From: Hormiphora californensis | Lineage: Eukaryota > Ctenophora > Tentaculata > Cydippida > Pleurobrachiidae | Length of the DNA: 64,000 nt | Reading direction: 5' to 3' | NCBI GenBank assembly: GCA_020137815.1 | Contig: CM035350.1 | Coordinates: 5,509,984 to 5,573,983, forward strand | Shown here: positions 1 to 9,782 of the stretch, one piece after another | Numbering within the stretch: the first letter of the stretch is position 1 | Layout of the letters: each line of letters opens with the position of its first letter | Notes under the pieces: model-generated | Seen by the model: the letters and a program-made list of their open reading frames with translations, nothing else | The model's database searches: none | What the model was told of the DNA's origin: nothing | Program-made: the position numbers and the translations under genes

Positions 1-720
1 CCCCGTCCCAGAGAGGATAGTCCCCCATACCCCGTTCCTGAGAAGATAGTTTACCCCGTCCCAGAGAGGATAGTTTACCCCGCTTCACAGAGGATAGTAG
101 CCCCGGTCCAGAGAGGATAGTTTACCCCGGTCCAGAGAGGATAGTTTTCCCCCGCTTCACAGAGGATAGTAGCCCCGTTCCAGAGAGGATAGTTTACCCC
201 GGTCCAGAGAGGATAGTTTACCCCGCTTCACAGAGGATAGTTGCCCCGTCCCAGAGAGGATAGTCTACCCCATACCCCGTTCCTGAGAAGATAGTTTACC
301 CCGTTCCAGAGAGGATAGGTTACCCCGCTTCACAGAGGATAGTTGCCCCGTCCCAGAGAGGATAGTCTACCCCATACCCCGTTCCTGAGAGGATAATTTA
401 CCCCATCCCAGATAGTTTACCCCGTCCCAGAGAGGATAGTTTACCCCGCTTCACAGAGGATAGTAGCCCCGGTCCAGAGAGGATAGTTTACCCCGGTCCA
501 GAGAGGATAGTTTTCCCCCGCTTCACAGAGGATAGTAGCCCCGTTCCAGAGAGGATAGTTTACCCCGGTCCAGAGAGGATAGTTCACCCCGCTCCACAGA
601 GGATAGTTGCCCCGTTCCGGAGAGGGTAGTCTACCCTGTTCCTGAGAGGATAGTTTATCCCGCTCCGGAGAGGATAGTCTACCCCGCTCCAGAGAGGATG
701 GTTTACCCCGTTCCCGTTCA
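1..720. repeat. 24-25 bp tandem array upstream of the retrotransposon ORF
   Basis: About 29 imperfect units of the form CCCCGTTCCAGAGAGGATAG plus a short spacer (TTTA or TCTA). Variants alternate between GTTCCAGAGAGG, GGTCCAGAGAGG and GCTTCACAGAGG. The array begins before the window. A related unit (CCCCGTTCCAGAGAGGACAG) forms the array at 40083-40550 inside a truncated relative of the same element, so I read it as part of the element's 5' untranslated region. Open frames through the array encode only periodic peptides and are not genes. Confidence 0.85.
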
Positions 721-1005
721 TCATAATGCTTCACACTGGCCCCTGTCCCAGATCCACCATATAGACATATTATATAGATACACACCCGTACGCTGAAAGT
801 GTCGGTTCGTGCTGAAAAGCTGCAAGGATGGACGGGCAAACCATCTACTAACGGACCAAATGTGGCGGTGGGATTCCGTTACCGCTGCTCACCGGTGTCA
901 GTGTTAAGACCCCCAAACCCGGCTCTTCTTTCAACAAACCGATGACTATGAATATACAGTGATTGGTTTGAAACTCACCCCCAAAACTTACTCATCTTAT
1001 ACGAC
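721..1005 (+). promoter_or_regulatory. Leader between the tandem array and the retrotransposon ORF
   Basis: Non-repetitive 285 bp between the array and the ATG at 1006. It holds an AT-rich stretch (ATATTATATAGATA near 767) that could act as a TATA-like element, but no promoter can be proven. It presumably belongs to the element's 5' UTR, by analogy with internal promoters of non-LTR retrotransposons. Confidence 0.35.
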
Positions 1006-4000
1006 ATGAGTACCAACACCCGAAAACCAAGGAAGGTCTGGTCTAAGCAAGAGAACCTAGACTTGGTATACTGCTACTACCGCAGTAACCCAGGCACATC
1101 CGGATCCTGGAAGAGGCTCGAACGCCTATGGGAAGACAAGGGACACGCCCCATTAACAGGTGCCAAACTCTCAAGCCAGTTCAGATCAATAGAGAAATCT
1201 GGACGCATGGTAACACCGCAGGAGATGGCTGATCAGCGAATGCTAGCAGGGCTAGCAAATTCTGGCCTAAATATACTCCCGGAAGTGGATCTCACGGTGA
1301 ATGATAACACTGCGGGTCCGAGTACCTCGGCCAATGGGGACACCGACACCCCACCCCCACCACCACCCCCAACCAGAGCGCCACGAACGAAATGGACCAC
1401 TGAAATGAACATTACGCTCGTGTTCATCCACTCGTACTCACAACCGGACAGAAGAGGAGTATGGACCCGAGTGGAGGAAAGGTGGTCAAAGACAACCTAC
1501 CCTTCCAAGACTGATGACCAGCTTAGATCCCAACTGAGATCTATAACTCAGTCGGGACTCCTTTCACCACAGAAGCTGATGGAAATCAGAACAGCGGCCA
1601 TAGCCGACCGTGAAGCAACTGAATCGGCACGACAGGCTGTGGTAGAAGACAACCCACCCCCAGAAGCCATTGAAACCCCCACAAATCCAGTGGAAGAGGA
1701 AGGGCCATCACCGAACCCGGAAATCAGGGAGCAGTTCAAGAAACTACTCGAGGAACCAAGCTCCATCAAAGTCACTGACCTGAGACAGGTCCCCTGGGGG
1801 AAACTACGAGTGGCAATTGACCGACTCAGCCCGGTGATCAAGTCTTTTGAAACCCCAGACCTTACCACGTTGAACACACTACTGATGGCTGTAGCCCACG
1901 TGGTCCGAGAACAAATGGGCATTGAGGCACCTAGTGAAACTACCAACAACTCCCCCAGAAAGAACAAGCAACCGATGTGGCTGCGACGACTTGAAGAAAG
2001 TGTCGCCAAACTTCGCTCAGACCTCTCCAGGCTGACCGAAATGAGCAGAGGAGCCACCCAGAAGTTCCAAACTATAGATACTATCTATAGAAGATACCCA
2101 CTCCTGCCCAAGAAAGGCTACAAGCAAGTAATAGAGGAGGTCAAACAGAGATTGCTAGCGAAGGCCGGAAAGATAAGACGATACAAGAAGAAGCAGCAGA
2201 CCTTCGCTGACAATAACCTGTTTCAGAACAACCAGCGCAACTTCTACAGAAAGTTGGAGAAACGAGGAACAGACCCCATACCGCACGAATCTACACTAGA
2301 GGACCAGACGAGGACACTTAACTTCTGGAAAGACATATGGGAGAATGACGTCGGCCACAACACTGAAGCGGAGTGGTTGGATGACATCCAAGAGAACTTT
2401 GAGACGGTCAACCAGCAAGAGGAATTCCAGATCACCACAGAAAGAGTGTCTGCCCGTGTGAAGGGAATGACCAACTGGTCGTCCCCAGGTATAGATGGCC
2501 TGCATGCCTTCTGGATCAAGCACACAACTTGTCTCCATGGACGGATAGCTGAGCTGCTTAGTGAAAGTCTTACTACAGGCCAGGTCCCAGGATGGATGAC
2601 TGAAGGCAGAACATACCTGCTGCTAAAAGACCCCAAGAAAGGAATGAGCGATCCGGGGAACTTCAGACCCATAACCTGCCTCCCAAACCTCTGGAAGTTA
2701 TACACAGGAATGCTGTCAGAAGAGATATACCTACACCTCGACGTAAACAGACTCTTCCCTGAAGAGCAAAAGGGTTGCCGTAAGAAGAGCAGGGGATGTA
2801 AAGAACAGTTAGCAATTGACAAACTTATCCTACGTCATTGCAAACGTACAAAGTCTTCTCTGTATATGTCCTACATCGACTACCAGAAGGCATATGACTC
2901 GATTCCACACTCCTGGATCCTGAAGTCAATGGAGATGTGCAAGATAAACCCTCAGATAATCCGACTATTCGAATCATCGTTCCAACAGTGTGTTGTTAAT
3001 ATAGTCCAATCTGGCTCAGCCTTAGGCCAAATACACATCAAGAGAGGCCTCTTCCAAGGAGACGCCGTCTCCCCGATTCACTTTATTATCGGCCTGATCC
3101 CCTTGTCCATGCTCCTAACTAACCAAGGAAGAGGCTACACCATATCTAACCCAGAAGCTCTAGATACCGATATTAGTATTAACCACCGCCTATACATGGA
3201 CGACCTTAAGCTGTATGCCAGCTCAAAAGATGACCTCCAACAGCTCTTGGCAGTCACCGAGAAGTTTAGCACTGACATCAACATGTCCTTTGGTCTATCC
3301 AAATGCGGAGCCCTAGACATAGTGGATGGAGTCAGAAGTCGGATGCAGGGAATAAGCCTACCGAGTGGAGACAGAATACCCGAGGTGGAAGATGGAGGCT
3401 ATAAGTACCTCGGCATCCTGGAGGTTGACCGCATTCTACACCAAGAAATGAAAGCTAAGGTCAAAATAGAATACACTCGAAGAGTCAAGAAACTGTTGTC
3501 CTCGAGTCTGCAAGGCAAGAACCTCATCACTGCAATCAACACATGGGCAATACCTGTGATACGTTACGGTGCCGGAATACTGGACTGGTCCACTTCCGAA
3601 GCCAGTGGACTAGATATGATTACTAGGAAGATCCTGAGAAGAGGAGTCATCAAGAACAACAGTGACGTTGACCGACTGTATGTCAGCAGGAAACTGGGAG
3701 GAAGGGGCCTCCAGCGGATTGAAGATGTCATTGCAAAGGAAGAGACAGGACTCGTGACATTCTTCAACAATTCTACGGACCCCAGGATACGTGCCCTCCA
3801 CACGGCGATGCAGACTGAGGATATGCTAACTGGACCTCCAGAAGACGCAGAAGCCCTGAAGGAAAGATTAGAGGCGGAACTTGTAGAGAAATGGAAGAGC
3901 AAAGTGCTACATGGAAGATTCCTGAAGCAACTGGAAGAAGGGGGATGCGACCCTGATTCGACCTGGGCCTGGCTCAACAAAGAGAGCCTCAGCAGATATA

Positions 4001-4662
4001 CCGAAGCCGATGTATTTGCTGCCCAGGATCAAGCCATTCGCACGAACTGGATAAAAGCTGCCATAGAGAAAGAGCAAGGAGTGACTGAGAAGTGCCGTAT
4101 CTGTAACGAACACAACGAGTCGGTGGAACACATCCTAAACGGATGCACGAAACTCTCTAACGGAGACTATAAGCACAGACACGATCGAGTAGCTGCCGCC
4201 CTACACTGGGGAATGTGCAAGGACTACGGATTTCCTGCTGAATCAAAGTGGTGGAGCCACTATGCAGAAAAAGTGCTTGAGAATGAGAACTACAAGATTC
4301 TCTGGGATTTCCACATACAGACAGACAACCCCATCCAGGCATGTAAACCTGACTTGGTCCTTCTAGACAAACTAAAGAAGGAAGCGCTACTGATCGACGT
4401 CGCTGTACCAAAAGACAGGTCAGTCTCGGACAGGGAGATGGAGAAGATCGAGAAGTACCAAGAACTTCGGAGGGAGCTCACACGAATTTGGGAACTTAAA
4501 AAGGCCACGGTCATCCCTATCGTGATCGGAGCCCTTGGCGGAGTCAGCCCCCGACTGGAGAAGTACCTGACTGCCATAACCCGCCAAATCTACCCCTCCC
4601 AGCTCCAAAAGTCAGTCCTGTTCAACTCGATGAACACGCTCCGGAAAGTTCTCGACATGTAA
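1006..4662 (+). CDS. Non-LTR retrotransposon polyprotein: two Myb-like domains, reverse transcriptase, restriction-like endonuclease
   Basis: Intact 1218-residue ORF. Two Myb/SANT-like modules occur in tandem (about residues 10-75, starting WSKQENLDLVYCYY, and 128-195, starting WTTEMNITLVFIHSY). Each ends in a similar LSSQFRSI/LRSQLRSI helix, and a proline-rich linker separates them. The reverse transcriptase follows, with FRPITCLPNLWKLY (near 552), the catalytic IDYQKAYDSIPHSW (near 622), RGLFQGDAVSP and YMDDLKLYA (near 730). The C-terminus has a CCHC knuckle (CRIC...H...C, near 1029) and a PD-(D/E)XK-like nuclease with KPDLVLLD (near 1114) and IDVAVPKD (near 1130). This is the architecture of the R2/NeSL/R4 branch, which copies its RNA at a nicked target. 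There is no APE-type endonuclease. The exact clade is not assigned. The intact frame suggests a young copy. Confidence 0.92.
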   Translation: MSTNTRKPRKVWSKQENLDLVYCYYRSNPGTSGSWKRLERLWEDKGHAPLTGAKLSSQFRSIEKSGRMVTPQEMADQRMLAGLANSGLNILPEVDLTVNDNTAGPSTSANGDTDTPPPPPPPTRAPRTKWTTEMNITLVFIHSYSQPDRRGVWTRVEERWSKTTYPSKTDDQLRSQLRSITQSGLLSPQKLMEIRTAAIADREATESARQAVVEDNPPPEAIETPTNPVEEEGPSPNPEIREQFKKLLEEPSSIKVTDLRQVPWGKLRVAIDRLSPVIKSFETPDLTTLNTLLMAVAHVVREQMGIEAPSETTNNSPRKNKQPMWLRRLEESVAKLRSDLSRLTEMSRGATQKFQTIDTIYRRYPLLPKKGYKQVIEEVKQRLLAKAGKIRRYKKKQQTFADNNLFQNNQRNFYRKLEKRGTDPIPHESTLEDQTRTLNFWKDIWENDVGHNTEAEWLDDIQENFETVNQQEEFQITTERVSARVKGMTNWSSPGIDGLHAFWIKHTTCLHGRIAELLSESLTTGQVPGWMTEGRTYLLLKDPKKGMSDPGNFRPITCLPNLWKLYTGMLSEEIYLHLDVNRLFPEEQKGCRKKSRGCKEQLAIDKLILRHCKRTKSSLYMSYIDYQKAYDSIPHSWILKSMEMCKINPQIIRLFESSFQQCVVNIVQSGSALGQIHIKRGLFQGDAVSPIHFIIGLIPLSMLLTNQGRGYTISNPEALDTDISINHRLYMDDLKLYASSKDDLQQLLAVTEKFSTDINMSFGLSKCGALDIVDGVRSRMQGISLPSGDRIPEVEDGGYKYLGILEVDRILHQEMKAKVKIEYTRRVKKLLSSSLQGKNLITAINTWAIPVIRYGAGILDWSTSEASGLDMITRKILRRGVIKNNSDVDRLYVSRKLGGRGLQRIEDVIAKEETGLVTFFNNSTDPRIRALHTAMQTEDMLTGPPEDAEALKERLEAELVEKWKSKVLHGRFLKQLEEGGCDPDSTWAWLNKESLSRYTEADVFAAQDQAIRTNWIKAAIEKEQGVTEKCRICNEHNESVEHILNGCTKLSNGDYKHRHDRVAAALHWGMCKDYGFPAESKWWSHYAEKVLENENYKILWDFHIQTDNPIQACKPDLVLLDKLKKEALLIDVAVPKDRSVSDREMEKIEKYQELRRELTRIWELKKATVIPIVIGALGGVSPRLEKYLTAITRQIYPSQLQKSVLFNSMNTLRKVLDM

Positions 4663-5072
4663 TATACCTCCTGAGCTGTCTCCCCCTGTAATTGTATTTA
4701 ATTTATTTATATCTATACCTTTCTACCCGTTCCTGCTTGCCACTAGGTTTCCCTAGATTCAGACGGTTTGCTTCTCCTGTTCCTGATAAGTTGACCCTTC
4801 TTAGACTCCGTTCCAGATGGTTGGGCTTCTTTCCAGATAGTTTAGGAGGTCTTGTGCTCCGTCACCATGAGCTTTAATTCCCTTTATATATTTTCTCCTA
4901 CTTTAACCCATATGTACATTGTTCAACCTACCCTTATGTACATTGTTCTACCTACCTTTACTCCGCAGGCCCTCCGGGCCCTCAGATCCAACAGGATCCG
5001 GGCTCGGGGGATTTAACCCTGTTTCCACATGGGACCTTACGGCCCCATGTGGGAGTGGTGCGTGTTGTGGAC
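4663..5072 (+). mobile_element. 3' UTR and 3' terminus of the RLE retrotransposon
   Basis: Follows the stop codon and contains decayed copies of the CCGTTCCAGA unit (about 4725-4845), then a GC-rich segment with CCCTCCGGGCCCTCAGATCC. It ends in GTGGTGCGTGTTGTGGACC and passes directly into host GAGAGAGAGATATAGG. The last 370 bp recur in inverted orientation at 39682-40010, which defines the shared 3' end as GTGGACC. Confidence 0.8.
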
Positions 5073-5163
5073 CGAGAGAGAGAGATATAGGTCCGTGGAA
5101 ATAGAGGTGGGAGTGTAGTAGTTTTGAGAGTTGTGTATAGGTGCTAATTATAGCTTTTTGCAG

Positions 5164-5266
5164 CTGCTGTGACCGCCTCAAAGATTAGACGACCAGAGGA
5201 CCCTTTCGTTATAATGTTAAACAGATTCAGTGAGAGTGCAGAAATGAAGGCAAGAATAGAGTCTAT
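5164..5266 (+). CDS. PRKDC: PRKDC copy 1, exon 1 of those visible
   Basis: Acceptor CTTTTTGCAG, donor GTAAGT. Entered in phase 1 and left in phase 2, it encodes KIRRPEDPFVIMLNRFSESA. The assignment rests on contiguity and phase with the clearly DNA-PKcs exons downstream and on near identity with 45909-46011. Earlier exons of this copy lie outside the window, upstream of the retrotransposon. Confidence 0.75.
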
Positions 5267-5477
5267 GTAAGTACTAAGTAGAATACTTTTAATAGAATGC
5301 ATCACATTATGTAGGTCTGATACTATAGTAATATGGTAATGTGTTATACTCATAGACTCACATTATAAAGAGGTATATTTCAAAGAAACCTAGATAAAGT
5401 GCGATCATGTATACAGGCCATGAAATCAAGCTGATATTCTTATAATTTCGTCTATCCTCATCCATGGAAATTTCCAG

Positions 5478-5670
5478 TTTTGCCGACTACACGATAAGTG
5501 ACTCGATAAAGGCAGAGTTATGTGGTTGGGTGCTAAGCTCCGAACTAAAGGTAGCCCCAGTCACATGGTTCTCATGGCTAGGATCCCGCGATATCGTGGA
5601 CAAGTCTACCATACGAATCCTCTCTGCTGCTCTAATGGATTCCCAACCATTAATCAACCCACTAGCTGAC
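5478..5670 (+). CDS. PRKDC: PRKDC copy 1, exon 2 (helical repeat region)
   Basis: Acceptor ATTTCCAG, donor GTAGGT, 193 nt. The single leading base completes the previous codon (phase 2), and the exon ends in phase 0. It encodes FADYTISDSIKAELCGWVLS and ends in NPLAD. Alpha-helical composition fits the HEAT-repeat region of DNA-PKcs. The copy at 46230-46422 differs by only a few codons. Confidence 0.8.
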
Positions 5671-5849
5671 GTAGGTGCAAATTGTTTAACCTCTCCATTA
5701 AATCTAGCCGTCTGTATCCGGAGTTGAATTTAGATCACAGCGGTGATTTTTTCCATCGCGTCCCGAAAGGAGACGTCAATGATTTTGTTTCCTGGAATAT
5801 AAAACAGTTACCCAAGATAGTTATACATGTGGTTATATATGTTATAGAG

Positions 5850-6536
5850 AGCGACATGTCTCACTCGAACATTCCTCAGGACGTTGGTACTGTGGTTAAA
5901 GTTCTCCTGCTCAACTCAACAACGGGACAGTATGGTCAGATGATCAACCTATCTACCCAGATCCTTGAAAAGTGGCCATGTGGCACTATCAACACCTCCT
6001 TTATTTCTCCGTTACTCGCCCGGGAACCCCGAACAGCATGTCGTGCTTTGCTCCTACTCCTTCTCACAGGGTCACTATCTCTAACCGGGCTGGGGGAGCT
6101 GTATGGGACGCTCATGACACTGATACGTGATCCAAAGAAGCTCACATACGGGCCTGCTGGATCTGTTCTGGGTCACATCATGGGTCGTGTAGGGGGTCTG
6201 TCTGGAGAGCAGGTGGACGAGGTTCACTCTCTCCTACTATCCATTCATCGGGACCCCTTGTTGCTGAACAAGTTCTTATCCCTCGTACACCTGATCGGAC
6301 AAGGACACCCAGAAACGGCAGTGAGATTCACTAGTAAACTCCTGGACAGCCTTCCTAAGGTTACCAACGGAAGGTTGTTAGGGGAGGTTCTGGCGGGTCT
6401 GAAGCACCTGAACGGTCCCGAGGTTGTAGCCGCTCTTCTCAACGCGGGGCTGGACAAGTTTCTAAGGACGAGCAACGTGGGTAAAGCTGCAGTGGAAGTT
6501 CTGATAGGCAACATTGGATCCATCAACCACGAGGAG
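5850..6536 (+). CDS. PRKDC: PRKDC copy 1, exon 3 (HEAT-like repeats)
   Basis: 687 nt, exactly 229 codons, phase 0 to 0. The acceptor is the second AG in TATAGAG, chosen because it alone keeps phase and is shared with copy 2. Donor GTATTA. The product is a run of leucine-rich helical pairs (for example GLSGEQVDEVHSLLLSIHRD and GRLLGEVLAGLKHLN), as expected for the scaffold N-terminal to the FAT domain. About seven residues differ from copy 2. No catalytic residues are expected here. Confidence 0.85.
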
Positions 6537-6595
6537 GTATTATACCTCATATCATATTATATGATCTTGTTTGATAAATACTTGAAAATTCGTTA

Positions 6596-6702
<107 letters not shown>

Positions 6703-6859
6703 GATTGTTAGATTGCAACACAGTTTGCATTAAAATAGTTTAGTAAATAACACCATTTCAATAAGTGCAACAATCAACATTAAATAGTACGCAACCTGGT
6801 ATCTTTTCATTTATTATCTATATTATCACCTTCTCTCACACAATGTGTTTCCCTTTTAG

Positions 6860-8017
6860 ATATCTCGGATTCTGGGAGAAATGCTAAAAATATTAAGTGG
6901 AAGTGATGATGAATATGCAAGACTACTAATGGACTTTGCTGCTCTCTGCTTCCCCTCCCACCCCACTCCCTCGGCAGCCATTCTCTTTAGAGGTGTCTGC
7001 TCCACACCTGACCTCCGAGAGCACACTCTAACCCTTTGGCGAAATGATTGTCTGAAGGAACACTCGACACTTGAGGAGAGACTCCGGGCCCTCCTCTCAC
7101 TGTACTCACCTCCCGCAGAGGATGTCTTTCTGAGGGCAGTTAGTACAATTTGTGCAGGGTGTTACCCAGTCAATGACCTCTCTCGACCAGTCTTCCTGAA
7201 ACCCCTCACACACAGGACAGTCACTGCAACCCAGGCCTTGCAGCAATTCTCTCTAACACAAGACGTTGGGGGATCACATAGCCTACTACTCTCAAAGAGG
7301 GGCACTGGTACCCAGACAATCCGAGAGAACATGAAAAGAAAGAGGAGAGAGGCCCAGGCAGCCCGGCGAAGGACTTTGCTGAAAATGGTCCGGAACTACC
7401 GTGTGGGAGAGCTACCTGATATTGAGATTACATTTCACGATCTGATTGGACCTTTAGCTTCCATCTCCAGTCTATCCGATGCAATGGCGTCAGTGACTCT
7501 CCTCTCCCTGGTAACTCATCATGAAAAACTTGACTGTAAAGATGCCCTCCTTTCTATCCTTCGTACAACCAACTCCAACACCCTGGGTCGGTTTTGTGCG
7601 GAGCTCTCCCTGCAATGTGGATACATCCATCCAGACCTATCCGGGTTGTGCCTGAAACATGGTACAATCAACCTGGCGAGCCTGGCAGCAGAGGATGCCT
7701 TGAGGGCGGGGTGTGGCTCTTGGGAGGCCCTGGGTGAGGTGTATCGGGCAGCATCCGACTACAACTCCCTCCTGGCTATTGCCACTCACCACCAGGAGCA
7801 CTCCTCCCCGGACACTCTGACGGGTCTGCGTCTCCTAGCTGAAAGGGATTATGAGAGAGCTTTGGAGTGGCTGCAGGGTGGCTCCTCCTCCCGTCTATCT
7901 GAGCATGTGGTGGAGTGTTTGGTGAATCTAGGCAGGTGGCCAACTGGGCAGCAGCAGGAGGAGGATATGGACAGTGGACCTGGAGATCTTCTTTTTGATG
8001 CCACACCCGCCAGCAAG
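6860..8017 (+). CDS. PRKDC: PRKDC copy 1, exon 4 (phosphorylation-cluster region into start of FAT)
   Basis: 1158 nt, 386 codons, phase 0 to 0, acceptor CCCTTTTAG, donor GTGAGC. This exon fixes the gene identity. TLEERLRALLSLYSPPAEDV corresponds to the LNSLYSPKIEV region of vertebrate DNA-PKcs. FSLTQDVGG corresponds to the FTLTQTADG stretch, and YRVGELPDIEI to YRHGDLPDIQI at the start of the FAT domain. A basic linker with KRKRREAQAA precedes the last of these. In the family this region carries regulatory autophosphorylation sites; the only TQ motifs I note here are in TGTQT and LTQD. It ends with a Gln/Glu-rich stretch whose length differs between the two copies. Confidence 0.95.
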
Positions 8018-8130
8018 GTGAGCTAACTAATACGGGATGTGCAGGACAGGGACTGGTAACGGAATGGTTTTTATAGTATTATTGGGCATGCTTTAGCGGG
8101 GCTTTAGCTACCAAGATTGGGGTGCTTTAT

Positions 8131-9226
8131 TATACCAAAACTAATTGAAATTAGTAGGCCGGAAAGGTTGCCCTATGATTTGAGCTACCTTTGCTACCGT
8201 AACATTCACGGGGTACAGACAGGGTATAACCGATGCTTCTTCTGTCTTCAAAAGGGAATGTACTGGTGCCAAAGGTAGCTCAAATCATAGGGCAACCTTT
8301 CCGGCCTACTAATTTCAATTAGTTTTGGTATAATTTGCATCATTTTTGGGATTTTTTATCCATTTCGATGTTGTAGAACAGGTAAGGAGATGATGGAATC
8401 GCAAATTTGCAAAATTTTCATTTTTGACGTCATTTTGACGTCATAAAATGACGTCACGTCGTTATGATGTCATAATGATGACGTCATATCATCGGGATTA
8501 CCTAGATGAAGATACTGACCAAGTTTGAGATCAATTGGATGAGATTTGAGTCGGCTATGGCGAAAAACCCCATATCGTCATATCTATTTTTAAACAGTCA
8601 TAACACTTTAGACGCGTTTTAAGACCCTTATACGTCTAGTTTTGAAAATTCGCGATTAGTTTCTGAAAGTTCAGACAATTCTCTTTCCATGATATAATCT
8701 TTGATTTTCGATTAGAATCCGTCTTCAGGGTGTAAATTGAGCTCAAAGAATTTTGGTCAGAGTCTGAAAAATGACGACTTTAAGACGTTCTGTAGGACGT
8801 TCCTGGGGATGATGGAAACCCTCACCCCGCTAATAACACAATAATTGAGTAGATCTACAAGCTAGTGAAAACGAGAAGTCTCTATCTCTTTCCGTTCGTT
8901 CAGAACCGTGTTCAAAAAAAAGCGTCTCTCCTATGCGCGCGCGCGCGCGTGTCCGTTACACTGAATCTATAGCAAATGGGACCAGTCTGTAACTTCGGAC
9001 CCAGATGAGATAGAGACTTCAAATTTTTAACATGAGTCAAAGACCCCAAGCCGGGTATTCATTCCAAATTTCAAGTCAAACCGATGAAAGAGAGCCACGC
9101 TAAAGCCTTTTGAAATCCGGCTTTTTCAGCCAAATACCCATAAAACGTATAACTGCGTTTCTGGCAGCGCTTTTGGGGGGGGGGGGGGGGGGGGGAATGG
9201 CAACCTTTGCGTTTGCCAGCGCAGTG
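8131..9226. mobile_element. Non-autonomous DNA element, family A, copy 1
   Basis: A 1.1 kb insertion in the intron after exon 4. Copy 2 has the uninterrupted site at 48851 (GGTGCTTTATAAAGCTTGG), so the borders are clear, with an AT dinucleotide duplicated. It opens with a 64-bp-arm hairpin (8131-8334, arms beginning TATACCAAAACTAATTG). A cluster of TGACGTCA-like octamers follows (8425-8490), then a CG run near 8937 and a G run near 9175. It ends GGCAACCTTTGCGTTTGCC. No coding capacity. A relative lies at 14767-15993. Confidence 0.8.
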
Positions 9227-9526
9227 ATAAAGCTTGGTACCTTTAGTTAGTGCTGCTGGTACCAACAGTAATCTAAATTTGTCAAATTTGGCAAAATAGT
9301 TGTGACGGCCTAGCCTTACCACCGTGGTTGGGGGCCAGTTATTAGATGGAGTTATTCAGTTAGATTGCTTTATCCGAGACACCGCGTGACTTGTATACCG
9401 GCAAACCATTTTATATTACTATGTAATAATTACATCATGCAGGGTTAGCTCGCTACCTGTCTCTAGTCGGCGTGAGAAAAGGGTTGATAACTAAAACTAC
9501 TTCCTCATTACAAACATATATTCTAG

Positions 9527-9782
9527 GTTGAAATGATATGTGGTTTGTCAATCGAACGAGTTTCTGGAGATACGTCATGTCCAGCTGCTCTTGATGCCTT
9601 CTTGGAGGGGTGGTGTGGAGCAGAGTTAGCCGTTCAGCGGACATCTCTCCTGCGGACATGTCAACTGTTGGCCGAGGTGTCCGGAGATACCATGCCTCCC
9701 AACCAGTGTACAGTGACCCCCTGCCCACAGTCCACACCCCCACGTTGCTGGTGGTCCCTTATTCGGGCGAGGGAGAGATTAG
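9527..9782 (+). CDS. PRKDC: PRKDC copy 1, exon 5 (FAT domain)
   Basis: Acceptor ATTCTAG, donor GTGAGT, 256 nt, enters in phase 0 and leaves in phase 1. Encodes LDAFLEGWCGAELAVQRTSL and ends CWWSLIRARERL. The next exon begins GEDVMPLRV, so the exon pair is continuous. The donor dinucleotide lies in the first, diverged unit of the downstream minisatellite. Confidence 0.88.

Noticed and set aside
1-720. Regular repeats resembling a CRISPR array or a repeat protein gene
   Set aside because: Units are contiguous with no spacers, and the translated peptide is only periodic. It belongs to the retrotransposon leader.
1548-4608. Several 60-190 residue - strand frames across the first retrotransposon
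   Set aside because: Shadows of the intact + strand polyprotein.
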